Source: Adenanthera pavonina (lineage: Eukaryota > Streptophyta > Magnoliopsida > Fabales > Fabaceae). Taken from it: a stretch of DNA of 64,000 bases. Made by a program: the position numbers and the translations under genes. The notes below the pieces were generated by a model. That model saw only the letters and a program-made list of their open reading frames with translations. It did no database searches and was not told the origin of the DNA. This document shows positions 24,401 through 37,300 of this stretch, in pieces (the first letter of the stretch is position 1; each line of letters begins with the position of its first letter). The stretch lies in assembly GCA_026686845.1 (NCBI GenBank), contig JAIVEN010000020.1, positions 4,181,501 to 4,245,500 of the forward strand, given 5' to 3'.

Positions 24401-27400
24401 CACTTCATGAATCCCTAACTTACACGTCCTTTGCACTTCAAAATAGTTTCTTTGTGTGACAAAAGGGGAATGAAGAAAAAGTATAATTTTAAATATGGAA
24501 TATATCAACAATTGTCTGTTAAATTGTAAACTAAACAAGGAGTTGGACAAAATTTTTATTATTTACTACTTTCTCCGGTTCCATTTATATGGGGAAAAAA
24601 ACTATTTCACAAGTATTAAGGAAGGAAGTTGAAGTTAGTTAAAGATAATTTGTCTCATATTTTCAGTTTTTTCCAAAATTACCTTTACTTAATTAATCTC
24701 TGTCTCTCTCTTAATTCCATTTAAAGATGCACCTCATGACTCTCAATAGTATTAATGAAGGAAGGTAATTTTAGTAAAAAGAAATTAATGCAACATTAAC
24801 TCTCTTTTTTCCCCTTATAAATAGAATCATCAAATGGGAAAAATTTTCCCTTATAAATAGGATTGGAGGGAGTACTTTTCAAGAATATATTCTCTTTGAT
24901 TTATATGAAGTTTGGATTCTGCTCTTGTACACCAGAAAATCTGTATGCAATTGACTAGCCTATTGAGCATATTTACTTAATTGAGCATTATTAATGCAGG
25001 TTGCCTTGTGCAACGGACTGGCTGGACAAAAGACCCTGATGTTTTCTTCTTATGGCTGTCAGCTGTACCCTTTGTTGGTGGTGGTTTTAATGATGCTGCT
25101 ATTGCAGAAGGGCTATCTGAAGCTTTAATGGTATATATGCTGTATACATTTGGTTTCCATTTTCTTGTTTTCTTGAGTTATGTTCTCTTTTCAAGTTTCT
25201 GTTGACTTCATGAGTATTTCCATTTACTCCTTTAGCATCTCTTTTTTCCATATGGCTCCCATTTCTTAGTAGCAGCATCTTTATTTGTTTACTTTGAATG
25301 GAATATTCTTATGTAACAAAGAAATGTGTATTGACATTTGGAGGATATTGGACATGGGCAGGTTCAATGATATAGGGGAATAGTGTAGAACTTCAGCCTG
25401 TGTTTGTCTTTTCCTAAGGATATTTAGATGGACATTGGGTTTTTGTATGTGTTACCACTCACCAGGATTTAAGGTGAGTGATGCATGTGAATGAGGGGAC
25501 CAGTCAATATTGTTTTCAATAGAAGCAGGAAATATATTAATGAAGAAGAAAGATAGAAATGAGGGTATGTAAAAGACTACGGAATATCTCATTGCTTAGC
25601 ATTTGTCAAAATATAACTATCTAACAGGGTTGCTCAAATGACAAATCTCAAATCACTTATGACGCTAGCATTTAGCAAAATATTATATAGTCAAATGTCT
25701 TTTTTCTACTGGTACTGTATTTGAAGCTACTTCATATTGGAATTTATGCTCAAACTAGTCCTATTATGGATAGTCTTTTGAATTGATGCCCTCGTTTCAG
25801 TTGGTGCCTTTCTTTGTGTTGCCACTCTTGTAACCAACTAAATGCACCTGTTTTCGATGACCTTTACTGCATGTAAAGCATACTGAGTTTTAATTGTTAG
25901 GCCTGCTTTACACCTTGTACCCAAGTTTTCTATATTAAGGTTTCTTTTTGAAAACACAGAATCTTATTGTCCTGGCTAAATGTTCAAATTCTCAGATGTT
26001 CCCCAGTTCTCAAAATGGAAGCCAAAATCAACAGAATGTGGACATGCAAAAGCACTGCATTCTTGTTGCAGCAAGTAATCCATACCCTTTGCAGACGCCA
26101 GTTTATGTACCGCGACTGCAGAGTTTAGAGCAGGGTGAAACCATTGAATCAGATGGGGGGAATCGTCTACATGATGCTGAAGCTGTTGCTAAAGCATTTC
26201 CTCAGGTACCCTATTTTTGTTTGCTTCAAACCTGGTAGTTTTCCTCCCTTCGTTCTCTTATATGGCCTATTGAATGTAATCTTTTGCATGCAGTGTTCTG
26301 TTTCTCTATCAGTTATCTGTCCAAAGCAGCTCCCTAAAGTTAAAGCCGTTTACTATGCGGTAAGGATGGGATATGACTTTTAACAAAAGAAATTATTTAT
26401 TTATTTTTTGTAAAACTTGAGAGTGGACAGATAGAAAAAGTAGCATGTGTACTTTATTCACATAGGCGGATGCATATATATAGGCGTGGTAACAACTTCG
26501 TCAATTTGAATTAGGGAGCAATAAATGATAAGAAAAGATATTTGAATTTGTGTGTCTATATATATATATACACACAATCCTTGTTAAATAACTAATTTGA
26601 TGAGATAATAATCAACTTAAGATAATAACTAGTTTGAATAACTAAATATTTATCAAATATCCTAACATTTTTCGAATATCTTGCAAAGCAAAATGGAACA
26701 TATTTAGTGAACTAATTGCTGGGTTTTTTTTTTTCTTTATTTTTATATTGAGCATAACTACTGAAATTAGTATTTGAGATCTTCATCATATTGATTAAAT
26801 CCCTTTGGAAATGTAGGGGAAGCGTAACAGTCGAGCAGCGGATCCACCATTTGATACTAAAAACTCCCATTTTCTTGTTTTAATATCTGACAGTTTCAGG
26901 GAAGGCCGTTCTGCTTTGAGTCGATCTGGGATCACAACTCTACCTTCAAATCAGAGTCCTGTTAAGGTGGATGCTGTCTCTGTTGCACCAGTCACTGGGA
27001 CAGCCCCTACTGCTGTGCCATCAGGTTGTTCACATGTTTAATTATGCATCCCTTATCTAAGACAGTTATATAGTCCTAAGATATGTATATGAATGGACTA
27101 GCTTGCTTGACACGTGCATAATTTATTGGCATCATTTAGAAGAGTCATAAATCATACATACTTTGATATCAAGTTTATGATTTCATGCTGCTTTCCATTT
27201 CTTATATTGATATGAATGGTTTTGGAGATGAGAAGACAGTTCATGGACACAGTGACTGATCTAGAGTGTCATACATGGGGGGCAGAATTGCAAGCTACAA
27301 AAAATATGGGGGCCCTTGAAGTGATTTTAATACCTTTTACAAATAGAATTAAAGCAAAATTATAAACGAAGTTGAAAGCATGGGTCCCCCCCCCCTGCCC

Positions 27401-30400
27401 GCTCCGGGACCCGTCTCTGCATGGAGATCTGAACTGATTGCATATAATAGCAGCATATTGAAGTGCCATGCGTCCATGCCTAGGATTCCCGTGTAGTTTA
27501 ATGCCATAGCATATATTATTGCACATCTTGGCTTCTTTCTAGGATAGTTTCCTTAACGCTCATAAATTAAGGTCGGAAGGTCATCCATGATTACAACTTT
27601 AAGTGGCTGATTTCTTCTTTTATCTGCTGGTTGAAGATCTGTTATAAATTACAATAATATTGCTGCTTTTTCTACGGTGTTTTAGTTAATGGATCTATCA
27701 CAAACCGGCAATCAATTTCTGCTGGGAATATGGCCCCTGCTACTATAAAAGTGGTAAGATCCTCAATTTCCCTGTATTAAATTATTATTAAAAATTGGCA
27801 TTTTTTTTGTTTTATTAATTCAAATCTCAAAATGATCCTGGATAACTGGATTTATATTATATCTCTCAGGAGCCTGTTCCTGTAACTTCCATGGTATCAG
27901 CACCTACATTTTCTCATATGCCATCAGCTCCACGTGCTACTAGTCAAGGAGTCCCAAGCTTGCAGACTTCATCTCCATCTTCTGCTTCTCAAGATATTTT
28001 GGTAACTAATGAGAATACGCAGGATGTAAAGCCCATGATGTCTGTGTCACAGCCCTTACGTCCAGTAGGTCCTGCTCAAGCAAATGTTAACATTCTGAAC
28101 AATCTTTCTCAAGCACGACAGGTCCTGAGTGGAGGAACCTCAATGGGACTTCAGTCAATGGGTCAAACTCCTGTGGCTATGCACATGTCAAACATGATAT
28201 CCAGTGGAATGGCATCTTCTGTACCTGCAGCTCAAAACGTATTTTCGTCTGGACAATCAGGCATAGCATCAATAACTAGTTCTGCATCTCTTACGGGTCC
28301 TGTGCAGGTTGGAGCAAACTCAGGCCTTAGTTCATTAACTTCAGCCACTTCAAATGTGTCTGGAAGCTCAAATATTGGGATTTCACAACCACTGGCAAAT
28401 CTGCAAGGTAATGTTAGTATGGGTCAACCAGGATTAGCTATGAGCCAAGGAAACATTTCAGGAGCACAAATGGTGCAAAGTGGAGTTAACATGAACCAAA
28501 ATGTGATGAGTGGCCTTGGTCCATCAGTTGTCTCTTCTGGTACTGGTACAATGATTCCTACTCCCGGAATGTCTCAGCAAGTGCAATCTGGGATGCAGCC
28601 ACTTGGTGTGAATAATGCAGCAGCTAATATGCCTTTACAACAACAGACCTCAGGTGCTATGCAATCTGCACAATCCAAATATGTGAAGGTTTGGGAGGTT
28701 TGTCGCAATCCCTTTAACCCTTGTAAATCTGCCTCTCTAGGTTTGACTTTGGTATGTGTTCTTTTTTCCTTACTCCCGAAAATTTTGGACTAATTGGCAT
28801 GGAATAAGAAGGTTTACCAGTTTCTCTAATCATGAATTTTGTCCAGTTTCAAATAAGCATCATTATGCATTTTTAATCAGTTTCTTTAGATTTGATTGGA
28901 ATAACCTAAGTCACTTGTTCCTTTTAAAGCTTATACTTGAGTTTTAGCATTATTGGAGTATATTTTTTAAATATTGCTGCTAATAATTTTTTTGGCCATC
29001 TAATTCTATAGTGTTGTTTGATGTGAACCGAAGTGTTTACTTTGGAAAAATTAAGACTTGTGTTGCAAACTGCAATTGTCATTTCAAATGCAATGTTTCC
29101 CTTTTCTGTTATGGTTCACCAACCACAATTTGTTTCTATTCTATATTTTTTTTTGGGCCCCAAATTCTATATTTGGATGTAATAAATCATCCAAGAATAA
29201 GTAGGAATTGCCACAAAGCATAAATCATGAGATTTTCTTGTTGCTGTTCTTACATGCTTTTGCATCAGTTTTATATCCTTGAAAGTTGAAATCCATGCAG
29301 GGAAGTTTATCTGGGCAAAGACAAGGGCAACCTGTATTTATCACCAGACTAGAAGTATGATCTCAAAACTTGATAAAAATACTTTGGCTTACTTCTTTAT
29401 TAATTTGATATTACTTCTTTTCACTGAGCCCACTGACAGTAATATCCCTTTATTCATTTTCAGTCTCATTCCTAATATTTGGCAATTCATGTAATTTGTT
29501 GGCATGTATTAACTTATGTGTAATTTCTTCATGGCAGGGTTATCGGAGTTATTCAGCTTCTGAGTCGTAAGTTCAGGAACTTGTAATCTTTCTTCGTAGA
29601 AGTCTAGAGATCATTGTCAGTGGTTGGACTTTCTAAAACTGTTGCCTCAATGTTCTTTTCTTATTGGATGTTGAGTTGATTCTGATATTAAAGAAATTAC
29701 TGACTTCTCTTGCCTTGATATCTAACTGGTTTTTCAAAAAGTTTGGGTTATTGGATAATGATTGTCAGGAGACCATACTTTAAGTACGGGTTAACCATTA
29801 TTAATAACCATTATTAATAATCAAAGCATCTTGAGATGCTCACTATTAAGTTTGTATTCTACTAATTTATGAAATCAATAAGTTCCAAGAATCTTTAATT
29901 AGGAAAATTGGAGCAACAAGGATCAAACTTCTGACCTCCCACTTGAGATTTTTGTTTTATGTTATATCTTATGAAGTCATGTATGCCACTTGAGACTGGT
30001 TAACTGTATTTCTCAATTTTAAGGTTGCCTTTATAAGTTCTATAGTTTCTACTTGGCAGGGCATGCTTTAAAACAGAGCAAAGTGTGTATGAGTATTCTG
30101 TATCATGTTTAAATGGAAGTGATCATTACTATTTAGGTTGACAATTAAGACATTTCTTCATAATAAATTACTTCAAGACTGATGCAGAAAATTCGATTTA
30201 AGCATATTTGCTTCTAATTTATATTAATGGCTGAAGCAAGATATGGTTTTCCTAAATCTCTACCTGGGCTACTAAATCATCTTCAGTAGCTTTAGATTGC
30301 CATCTATATTGGCTTAACTTGGCATTAATTATAAAAACTCACTAATTGCTTTTTATGGTTCGCAGGCTTGCATCGAACTGGCCACCAACAATGCAAATAG

Positions 30401-31887
30401 TTCGTCTTATATCTCAAGACCACATGAATAACAAGTAATTTCTTTTTGGTGCTTATTTTGGTCTTGCTTATTTATATTAGAGTGTGTAGCTGTTTGTTGG
30501 TCTCTGCATTATTCTGTGGCTATACTGATTGACAATGCTGTGACACAAGGCAATACGTTGGAAAGGCAGATTTCCTAGTTTTTCGGGCTATGAATCCACA
30601 TGGGTTTCTTGGTCAGCTTCAGGAAAAGAAGCTGGTAAGTTATCTGTGCATTCTAGTTTTTCCTTTTCTCTAATGCTCTTTTACTAATCTAGGACAATCT
30701 TTCTTAGTCAATTTTGTTCCTTCTTGATACCTTCACACCTACCTTCTGCTCTTGAAAGAAGAAAGAATGCAGCTGTAACAATAGGAGGATCTCCAATTGA
30801 TTAAACTGGAATAGATTCAAAAGTTGCAAATCACATCACTGATAATATAATAGTATTAATTACATGAAACTATGGATTCTTTATGCATGAGGTTATCTTT
30901 GAATAAGAAAATCTCCTAAGATCAATTAGAGAAGAAATAGGAAACAAAGGAATAGAGAAAAGTCTCAATTGGAGTTCTCCAATCCCTCCATAATTTAAAC
31001 CCTGTGTTAATACTCAATCCTAAAAAACAGCATGAGGTGGCAATATCATCTACTTAATATAAACTCTTTCAGGCTTGAAATTAATGATCTGGGCATCTGG
31101 AGAATTGCATTTCTTGGTTTTGGTAAGCATAGTCTGGTGCTGAATTTTTCTCGTTTAATTTCAGTGTGCAGTTATCCAGTTACCTTCACAGACGTTGCTA
31201 TTATCTGTCTCTGACAAAGCTTGCCGCTTGATTGGGATGCTTTTTCCTGGGGTGAGAAATTCTGAACTCAGGCCTCTTTAGCATTAAAGTTCCTTTCCTT
31301 CCCCATGGGCATAGGGATAGATTCACTTATCCTATAACCAATGAACATTGGTGTGCAAACAGGACATGGTGGTATTTAAGCCACAATTATCCAGTCAGCA
31401 GCAGCAACAAATGCAACAGCAACAGCAGCATCAGCAGATGCAATCGCAACAGCATCTTCCGCAGCTGCAGCAGCAGCAGCAGCCGCAGCAGGTTCCCCAC
31501 ATGCAGCAACAGCAACTTCCTCAGCTACAACAACCGCATCAGCAACAGCTTCCCCCGGTGCAGCCGCAACAACTCTCCCAGCTGCAACAGCAGCAGCTTC
31601 CGCAACTCCAACAGCAGCAGCTTCCGCAACTCCAACAGCAGCAGCAACTCCCACAAATGCAACAGCAACAGCAACAGCCGCTTCCACAACTGCAGCCGCA
31701 GCAGCAGCTTCCTCAACTGCAGCAACTGCAACATCAGCAGCAGATTCCTCAGCAACAGCAAATGGTTGGTGCTGGAATGGGTCAAGCATCCTATGTTCAA
31801 GGTCCCGGTCGAACACAACTGGTTTCTCAGGGACAGGTTTCATCACAAGGAGCTTCTAACATGGGTGGAGGGGGGTATATAAGTTAG
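21438..31887 (+). CDS. MED25: Mediator complex subunit 25 (MED25 / PFT1)
   Basis: Fifteen exons: 21438-21535, 22619-22649, 24175-24238, 25000-25130, 25996-26205, 26294-26359, 26817-27024, 27686-27753, 27870-28697, 29301-29354, 29538-29566, 30366-30434, 30550-30634, 31165-31251, 31363-31887. All introns are GT-AG and the frame is open for 850 residues, close to the Arabidopsis protein. It starts MAEKQLIVVVESTAAMGPYW, the von Willebrand factor A-like domain that docks MED25 to Mediator. This continues through WTKDPDVFFLWLSAVPFVGG and SVSLSVICPKQLPKVKAVYY. Then comes a long Ser/Met/Gly/Gln-rich linker (exon 9). The activator-interacting (ACID) domain follows (SLSGQRQGQPVFITRLE to KACRLIGMLFP). 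The tail is Gln-rich, from about residue 680, with repeated QLPQLQQQQ units. In plants MED25 links jasmonate, light and stress transcription factors to RNA polymerase II. Partial copies follow downstream. Confidence 0.96.
22813..22862. mobile_element. Micro-insertion, 28 bp, with 11-bp direct repeats (MED25 intron 2)
   Basis: tgctgttagct at 22813-22823 recurs at 22852-22862. The insert is a poly(T) run followed by ggtgaacactatt. On the minus strand it reads AATAGTGTTCACC plus poly(A). Confidence 0.6.
23880..23950. repeat. Homopolymer cluster C-A-T in MED25 intron 2
   Basis: A run of about 14 C (from about 23908) is followed by about 9 A and then, after ata, about 14 T. Such a tract is unstable in replication and in sequencing, so its exact length is uncertain. 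Confidence 0.7.
24566..24877. mobile_element. Stowaway-like MITE in MED25 intron 3
   Basis: The left end tactactttctccggttcc and right end ggattggagggagta are imperfect inverted repeats of the CTCCCTCCGTTCC type flanked by TA, the hallmark of Stowaway (Tc1/mariner-type) MITEs. Subterminal blocks also match: tatatggggaaaaa against ttttcccttataaat. There are no coding frames. Confidence 0.7.
27240..27440. mobile_element. Possible transposon remnant with G/C runs in MED25 intron 7
   Basis: This stretch carries catggggggcag, tatgggggccc and gtccccccccccc, then gcccgctccgggacccgtc, in otherwise AT-rich intron DNA. A compositionally similar remnant (cctagatccgcccctg, about 34925-34940) sits in the first MED25 pseudogene. 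I cannot assign a family. Confidence 0.3.
29138..29174. mobile_element. Micro-insertion, 15 bp, with 11-bp direct repeats; near-empty site kept in duplicate
   Basis: In MED25 intron 9, attctatattt at 29138-29148 is repeated at 29164-29174 around ttttttgggccccaa. The homologous intron of the second partial copy (about 39310-39335) reads ttctattctatattctgttg and continues with ggatg. It lacks both the insert and the second repeat copy. Apart from small local differences this is an unoccupied site. Confidence 0.7.
29880..29945 (-). mobile_element. SINE-like remnant with a polymerase III B-box-like motif
   Basis: On the minus strand the stretch contains AGTTTGATCCTTGTTGC, resembling a tRNA B box. 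The homologous intron of the first MED25 pseudogene (about 35820-35865) keeps a closer match, AGTTCGATCCTTGTGG, and the second copy (about 40050-40095) keeps a version too. The remnant therefore predates the duplications. There is no convincing A box or tail. Confidence 0.25.
31380..31765 (+). repeat. CAG/CAA glutamine repeat region of MED25
   Basis: This part of the last exon encodes a Gln-rich tail with period-like units such as QLPQLQQQQ. The codons are a mixture of CAG and CAA, which limits simple slippage. Because of the low complexity, long open frames also appear in the other readings; these are not genes. Confidence 0.9.
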
Positions 31888-32337
31888 CTTAGTTTTGCAT
31901 ACTGTAGTAATTTATTGCATGAATCTAAAGTTCTAAACTTCTGACTGTTGTGAAAAAATTGAGATCTAAGTTATAGTGATAGGTTCAAAATTTCAGATTG
32001 AAGATATAATATAGCCTTGTGATTTCTTTCGCGAATGAACCATGAAGAATCATGCAGGAAGTTATATGTAGTTTAGAATGTTAATAACTTGATGGGAGTT
32101 TGCTAGCTAGATACTGAGACCTATTGAACATCTGGTGTGTTTATTCGAATATATTTGGGTGTTACATGCATTAAAGATAAATGAGGAAGATGGGATTCTG
32201 CTTCCCGAGTGTATGTCTTGGTAGAAGATATGGTTTTTTGGAATTGGGGTTTATTCGTTTTTAAGTAAGCATGTAACTCAAAAAAATAAAAAATCCCAAA
32301 TTTGAAAATTTTCTTTCCGAGGATGAACGGATAAAGA

Positions 32338-32389
32338 GTGGACTTCGGTTCATTTATTTATTTTTTTGGTGGGAATGTGGACTTCAGTC
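32338..32389. mobile_element. Short T-rich insertion, 26-27 bp, with 12-13 bp direct repeats in the MED25 3' flank
   Basis: gtggacttcggtt (32338-32350) and gtggacttcagtc (32377-32389) flank catttatttatttttttggt followed by gggaat. The homologous place behind the second partial MED25 copy has the same target sequence duplicated around a 288-bp insert (41726-42041). Confidence 0.5.
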
Positions 32390-32737
32390 TAAATTGAAGT
32401 GTGTAATCTTTCATCTGTAAATCTGTGATCAAGAATAGGAATCGTAGAAATAAATTCAAAAAATTAGAAAGCCAACATTTATGTAGAAGAAAATAAGTTT
32501 AAAATTTTCAAAACCTATCATCGTGACAGCAACTGGGACCTAAGTCCCCCGGTTGTAATTTTTATTTTTTTTAAATTTTATTTTGGGCTGTGTCCCTCTT
32601 TTGTAAAGCAAAACAAAAATAATAATAATAAAAAAGGAGGTGTAGTTGATCAAACGATGGCATGTATTTACATAATTAAATTTTAATTATAACTATAGTA
32701 ACTTTAATATATAAATTAAAATGAGATTCGATTCTTC

Positions 32738-32768
32738 TTGTATTATCACAAAAAAAAAGTTGTATAAT
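32738..32768. mobile_element. Possible micro-insertion, 13 bp, imperfect direct repeats
   Basis: ttgtattat (32738-32746) and ttgtataat (32760-32768) flank cacaaaaaaaaag. The repeat is short and has one mismatch, so chance is not excluded. Confidence 0.35.
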
Positions 32769-32843
32769 AATTAAAATTAATGTATAAAAATCACACAATC
32801 CATTTGTGTCGTATTAAATATGACAACCAGCTGGTTTCATTTT

Positions 32844-32881
32844 TCCCATTTTGTTTTGGTCCCCAAAAAAAATCCCATTTT
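32844..32881. mobile_element. Micro-insertion, 20 bp, with 9-bp direct repeats
   Basis: tcccatttt at 32844-32852 recurs at 32873-32881 around gttttggtccccaaaaaaaa, a short unique head followed by an A tail on the plus strand. Confidence 0.5.
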
Positions 32882-33092
32882 ATTCGGCATCCAACTTGGC
32901 TTTTGTTTTTAGTTTATTTTCTCATATTGCTTCATGTATTTTTCTTATTTCCAAAGAAATTATTATACTTGGCGTTTATTATAATAAAAAAAATTGTGCT
33001 AGTGGTATATCCGTTTTGATTCCTCAATGGGTTAAACCCACACGGAATGCTTTTTTTTTTTTTTTATAGACAATAGAGATAAAATAAAAAAA

Positions 33093-33997
33093 GGGCCAAA
33101 ATGTGCTTGCAATCGCTTAACTTTGTATCATCTTCCCATTTAATCTTTTAACTTTATAAGTTTCCTTTTTAATTTTTCAACTTTTAAAATATGATCAAAA
33201 TTTTCCTAAACTTTGACACTGTCAATTATCTAACAAAGCATGTTGACATATCATTTTTTTTCCGCCAATTCATTATTTTTCATCGGTCAATTCATTAATC
33301 TCTTATTAATTTTTTTTCTAGTGTATATTCATTTGGCTATCCCCATCCCCCACTCATCATTTGTTTGAAGAAAAACTCTTCTTCTCCAGCCACTCAACTT
33401 CAACCTTGCTCCACTTCAAACTTGTTACAAAGGTATCAATTAATTAAGTAATAAAAGAAATACATCTGTATGGAATTAGAAACTTAAGTTAAAAATTGAG
33501 TTTCACTTTACTTTACTACTATCAAAGAAAATCCACTCTAAATAATGATAGCTAGTTCACTTTTTTAGTAAGAATGATAGTTTCTTATACTTTGGAAAAG
33601 AAACGGGAATCAAGTTGGTAAAAGGATGCAGGCGGCAGTTTCTTAAATTTGGGAAAACAAAGGAGAATCAAGTTGGAAAAGAGATGTAGGCAGCATTTTT
33701 TTTATTGGTGATTAATGAATTTAAATTTTATTAGAGAGTTAGTTTAATTTCTTCCAAGCCATATTTTATAAATATATTTTACAAGTAAGATTGATTCATA
33801 ACTAGATAGTAATCATGATGAGTTGACTTTAAAACTCACATGTCTTCATTTTCCGTTAAATAAGTTAATGATGTTAAAAACGAGGGAAGTATTATCTATA
33901 TTTTGAAAGATAAAAGATTAAAAAGGAATTTAAAAATTTAAAGGACTAAATTAGAACCTATGACAAAATTAAAAAACTAAAAGGGTATTTTTGAGAA
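33093..33997. mobile_element. Long-inverted-repeat non-autonomous element (Mutator-like?)
   Basis: The first about 160 bp (cttgcaatcgcttaacttt, then tttaatcttttaactttata, then tttttcaacttttaaaatat) reappear in inverted, diverged form in the last about 170 bp (aaagattaaaaaggaattt, then taaaggactaaattagaacc). The middle has no coding frame. It carries a local direct repeat of about 35 bp (gaatcaagttgg...atg.aggc.gcag) at about 33608 and 33664. The long arms suggest a Mutator-type MITE. A similar arm starts near 63610. Confidence 0.55.
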
Positions 33998-34309
33998 AAA
34001 AAAATGCTACCATTTGCTATCATTTAATTCTAGGGAAATCATACTTGGGGATTAGAATGTGAAATTAATTCTAAAATGGAATTTGCATTAGATTTGTTGG
34101 CTAATGCACTAGTCTCATAGGAATAACATCACGAGTTTAAAAGGAAAAAAGATGATGAGATAACAAAAGTGTCCTCGTATGTTTACAACAAATTGAAGTT
34201 GCAATATAAATATTTCATATTAAAAGTCGAAGCCAATCACAGGTTTGGAGTTTTTCCCCCTTTTGTCTTTCTTCTTTGTCAGATTGTATTTGGCTTTTAC
34301 CAGAGGGTA

Positions 34310-37300
34310 GAGTTACGTACCCTTCTTTCTGTGATTATACTCATATTCCATGCTTGCGTACTTGATCTCCATCTTGGGCTTCTCAAGATATTTATGGCAA
34401 TTAACGAAAATATGCAGAATGTGAAGCCCATGATGTCAGTTTCACACCCAAATGTTAATATCTCTTAATCACTTGCTGTGAATAATGCAGCGCCTAATAT
34501 GCCGTTCCGGCAACAGAGCTCAGATCCTATACAATCTCTAAAATCCGGATATTTGAAGGTTTGGGAGGTTTGTCTTCATTCCTTTAACCCTTGTAATCTC
34601 GTATGCAATAATAAATTTATCATTATCTTGCTCAGCACCAATTGAACATTATAACTAATGTCTCAGGCCGTAGCTTCCTATATGGAGCTCCCTGTAAGGC
34701 ACGAGCCACATCTCGGTCGTGTTAGTTATGCTATAAAGATATAAATCAATGTTATGTTGTTTGGTCCGCTATAATCATAAATATTTTGACATAAATTTAC
34801 TTGTGTTGATAAATTTTATTATATGACACTTAATTTTAATAAAATTACGCAAAAATATTTGAAATAAAATTTTTATAACATACATATATATTTTTAAAAA
34901 ATCCCCTCCAAATTAACATAATCCTAGATCCGCCCCTGTTCAAAGCATAAGTCATGAGCTTTTTTTTTTTTTTCTGTTCTTACAGGATTTTGTATCAGTA
35001 TTTTATCTGAATAGTTGAAATCCATGCAGGGAGGTTTATATGGGCAAAGACATCATGGGCAGCCTGTATTTATCACCCGTTTACAAGTATGATTTGGCTT
35101 ACTTTTTCTCTATTAAATTTATATTAGGTCCATTTTTCATTGAGCCTTGTTACAGTAACGTCTATGTCACTTTCAGTCTCATTCTTAATAGTAGCAATTC
35201 ATGCAGTTTTATGGTATGTTTTAGTTGGATGTATAATTTCTTCATGACAGGCTTATCAGAGCTATTTAGCATCTAAGTCGTAAGTTCAGAAACTTATATA
35301 ATCTCTTAATAGAAATCTAGAGATCACTGAGTTGATTCTGATATTAAAAAAGTTAATGACTTCCCTTGCCTTTATGGCATTATTGGCCTTTCAAAAAGTT
35401 TGAGTAGTTGAATGATGATTTTAAGAAAACCATACTTTTAGTACTGATTAACAATTACTCCCTCTGATCCTTAATATAAGATCCTTTTAAGTGAATCACG
35501 CGGATTAAGAATGAGAGTTAAAACTAATTAACTACCTCGATTTCTCTGAAAATCCCAACAATTTTTCAAAATGACCCTTATTTAATCTCTTTCTCTTTGC
35601 ATACATTAAATAGGAGTATTTTTTGGAAATATATAATAAATATTACCTCGTATATTGTAAAGGGTCTTATATTTAGGACCTGGACAAAAGGTCCTATATA
35701 TAGGACGGGAGGGAGTATTATATATGATTAATAGTTAAAGCATGTTGAGATGACTCACTGTTGAATTGGTCAACTGATATGAAATCAATATTCTCTGAGA
35801 TTCTTTAATTATAAGAATAAGGGCAACCACAAGGATCGAACTTCTAACCTCCCACTTGTGATTTTTGCTTTATATTTAATTTTAACAAGTCATGTATTTC
35901 TCTGAGACCAGGTAACTCTATTCCTTAAAAGTTATACAATTTTTACATGGTATGGCAAGCTTTTACGTGCAGAAAAATGTGTTCGAGTATTCTGTATTAT
36001 GTGTAAACGAAAGTGATCATAGCTATTTATCTTCATATCTCTTACATTTCAGAGTAAATTACCTCAAGATTGATGCAGAAAATTTGACTTTTTGGTTTTT
36101 ATTGAGAAATCATTTTAAATGGAGTTCGGATTCCATCCATTTAATGAGAAAAAAGGACTCATTTCGAGTAAATGAACAATTTGAATTCTTTCTTTTATTG
36201 AAAATAAAACATATTAATTAATAAATTTCAATTGTTTAGATCAATTAGATGATCAAAGTTTATTAAAAATATGTGATTTTCGTTCTAGAATTAAGAAAAT
36301 TCTTATTCTTAATTCTTAACACTCTAAAATGTCTTCTTGGTTACTAATTACTAATGCTTACTAACAGCTTTTTGTGGGTCCCGGGCTTGCATCAAACTGG
36401 CCACCAACAATGGTGATCGTCCGTCTTATATCTGAAGAATACATGAATAGAAAGTAATTTCTTGTCACTGCTTAATTTTGGTCTCTTATTTATATGTAGT
36501 TTATAGATCTATGTTGGTTCAGAGTTCAGACATTATTCTGTGGACTGTAGCTATACTGACTTCATAATGTTGTGACCATAGGAAAAACGTTGGAAAGGTA
36601 AATTCCCTATTTTTTAGAGTTATCCACATGGGTTTTTTGATGTGATGCAGCAAAAGAAGTTGGTAAGTTTTCTGTGCATTCTTTTTCCTTTTTTTTTTTT
36701 CCTAAAACTAATCTGAACAATCTGGAATTGATTCAAAAGTAAATCACATTGCTGATAATAGAAAAACATAAATGATGAGAAAGTGTGGATTCTGTATGCA
36801 TAAGGTTATCTTTCAAATGGTATATTTTTTCTTTCTCTATTCTTTGTTCTGCCTTCTTCCCAGAAAGGCATGCATGTCCCATCTTGTCCAATAAGCATAA
36901 GGATTTGGGACAAGAAAACCAACCTATGAAGTGATCACTCATATGTCTACATTTATGATTTGTAATGAAATTCTATGATTCCTTATCGGTATGTGTAAAA
37001 GTTGTAATATATATTTAAGATGTCTTAGTATATGTCAGTGTGTTGAATGATTCCAAAATTTTTCTAGGCAAGTAACTAGAAAGTTTTGGTGCCAGATAAA
37101 AGAGGGGTCCATAAACATGCATTGTAAAGTTGACTAGAATTTTCTAAATCACGATGTTATAATTATTCTGGTGAAGAATGTTTCTCGTTTCATTTCAGTG
37201 TGCAGTGATTCAGTTACCTTCACAGACATTGCTACTATCTGTTTCTAACAGAGCCCGTTTGATTGGGATGCTTTATCCAGAGGTGAGAAATTATGAACTC

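Larger units (their letters stand above)
31888..34309. other. MED25 3' flank and repeat-rich spacer
   Basis: 31888 to about 32400 is the MED25 3' UTR and flank; part of it is copied behind both downstream partial copies. The rest is AT-rich and includes two or three micro-insertions and the inverted-repeat element at 33093-33997. No gene is supported. Confidence 0.5.

Noticed and set aside
31376..31846. Long minus-strand Ala/Val-rich open frame and a Leu-rich one opposite the MED25 Gln tail
   Set aside because: They are mirror readings of CAG/CAA repeats (CTG/TTG/GCT codons) and have no independent support.
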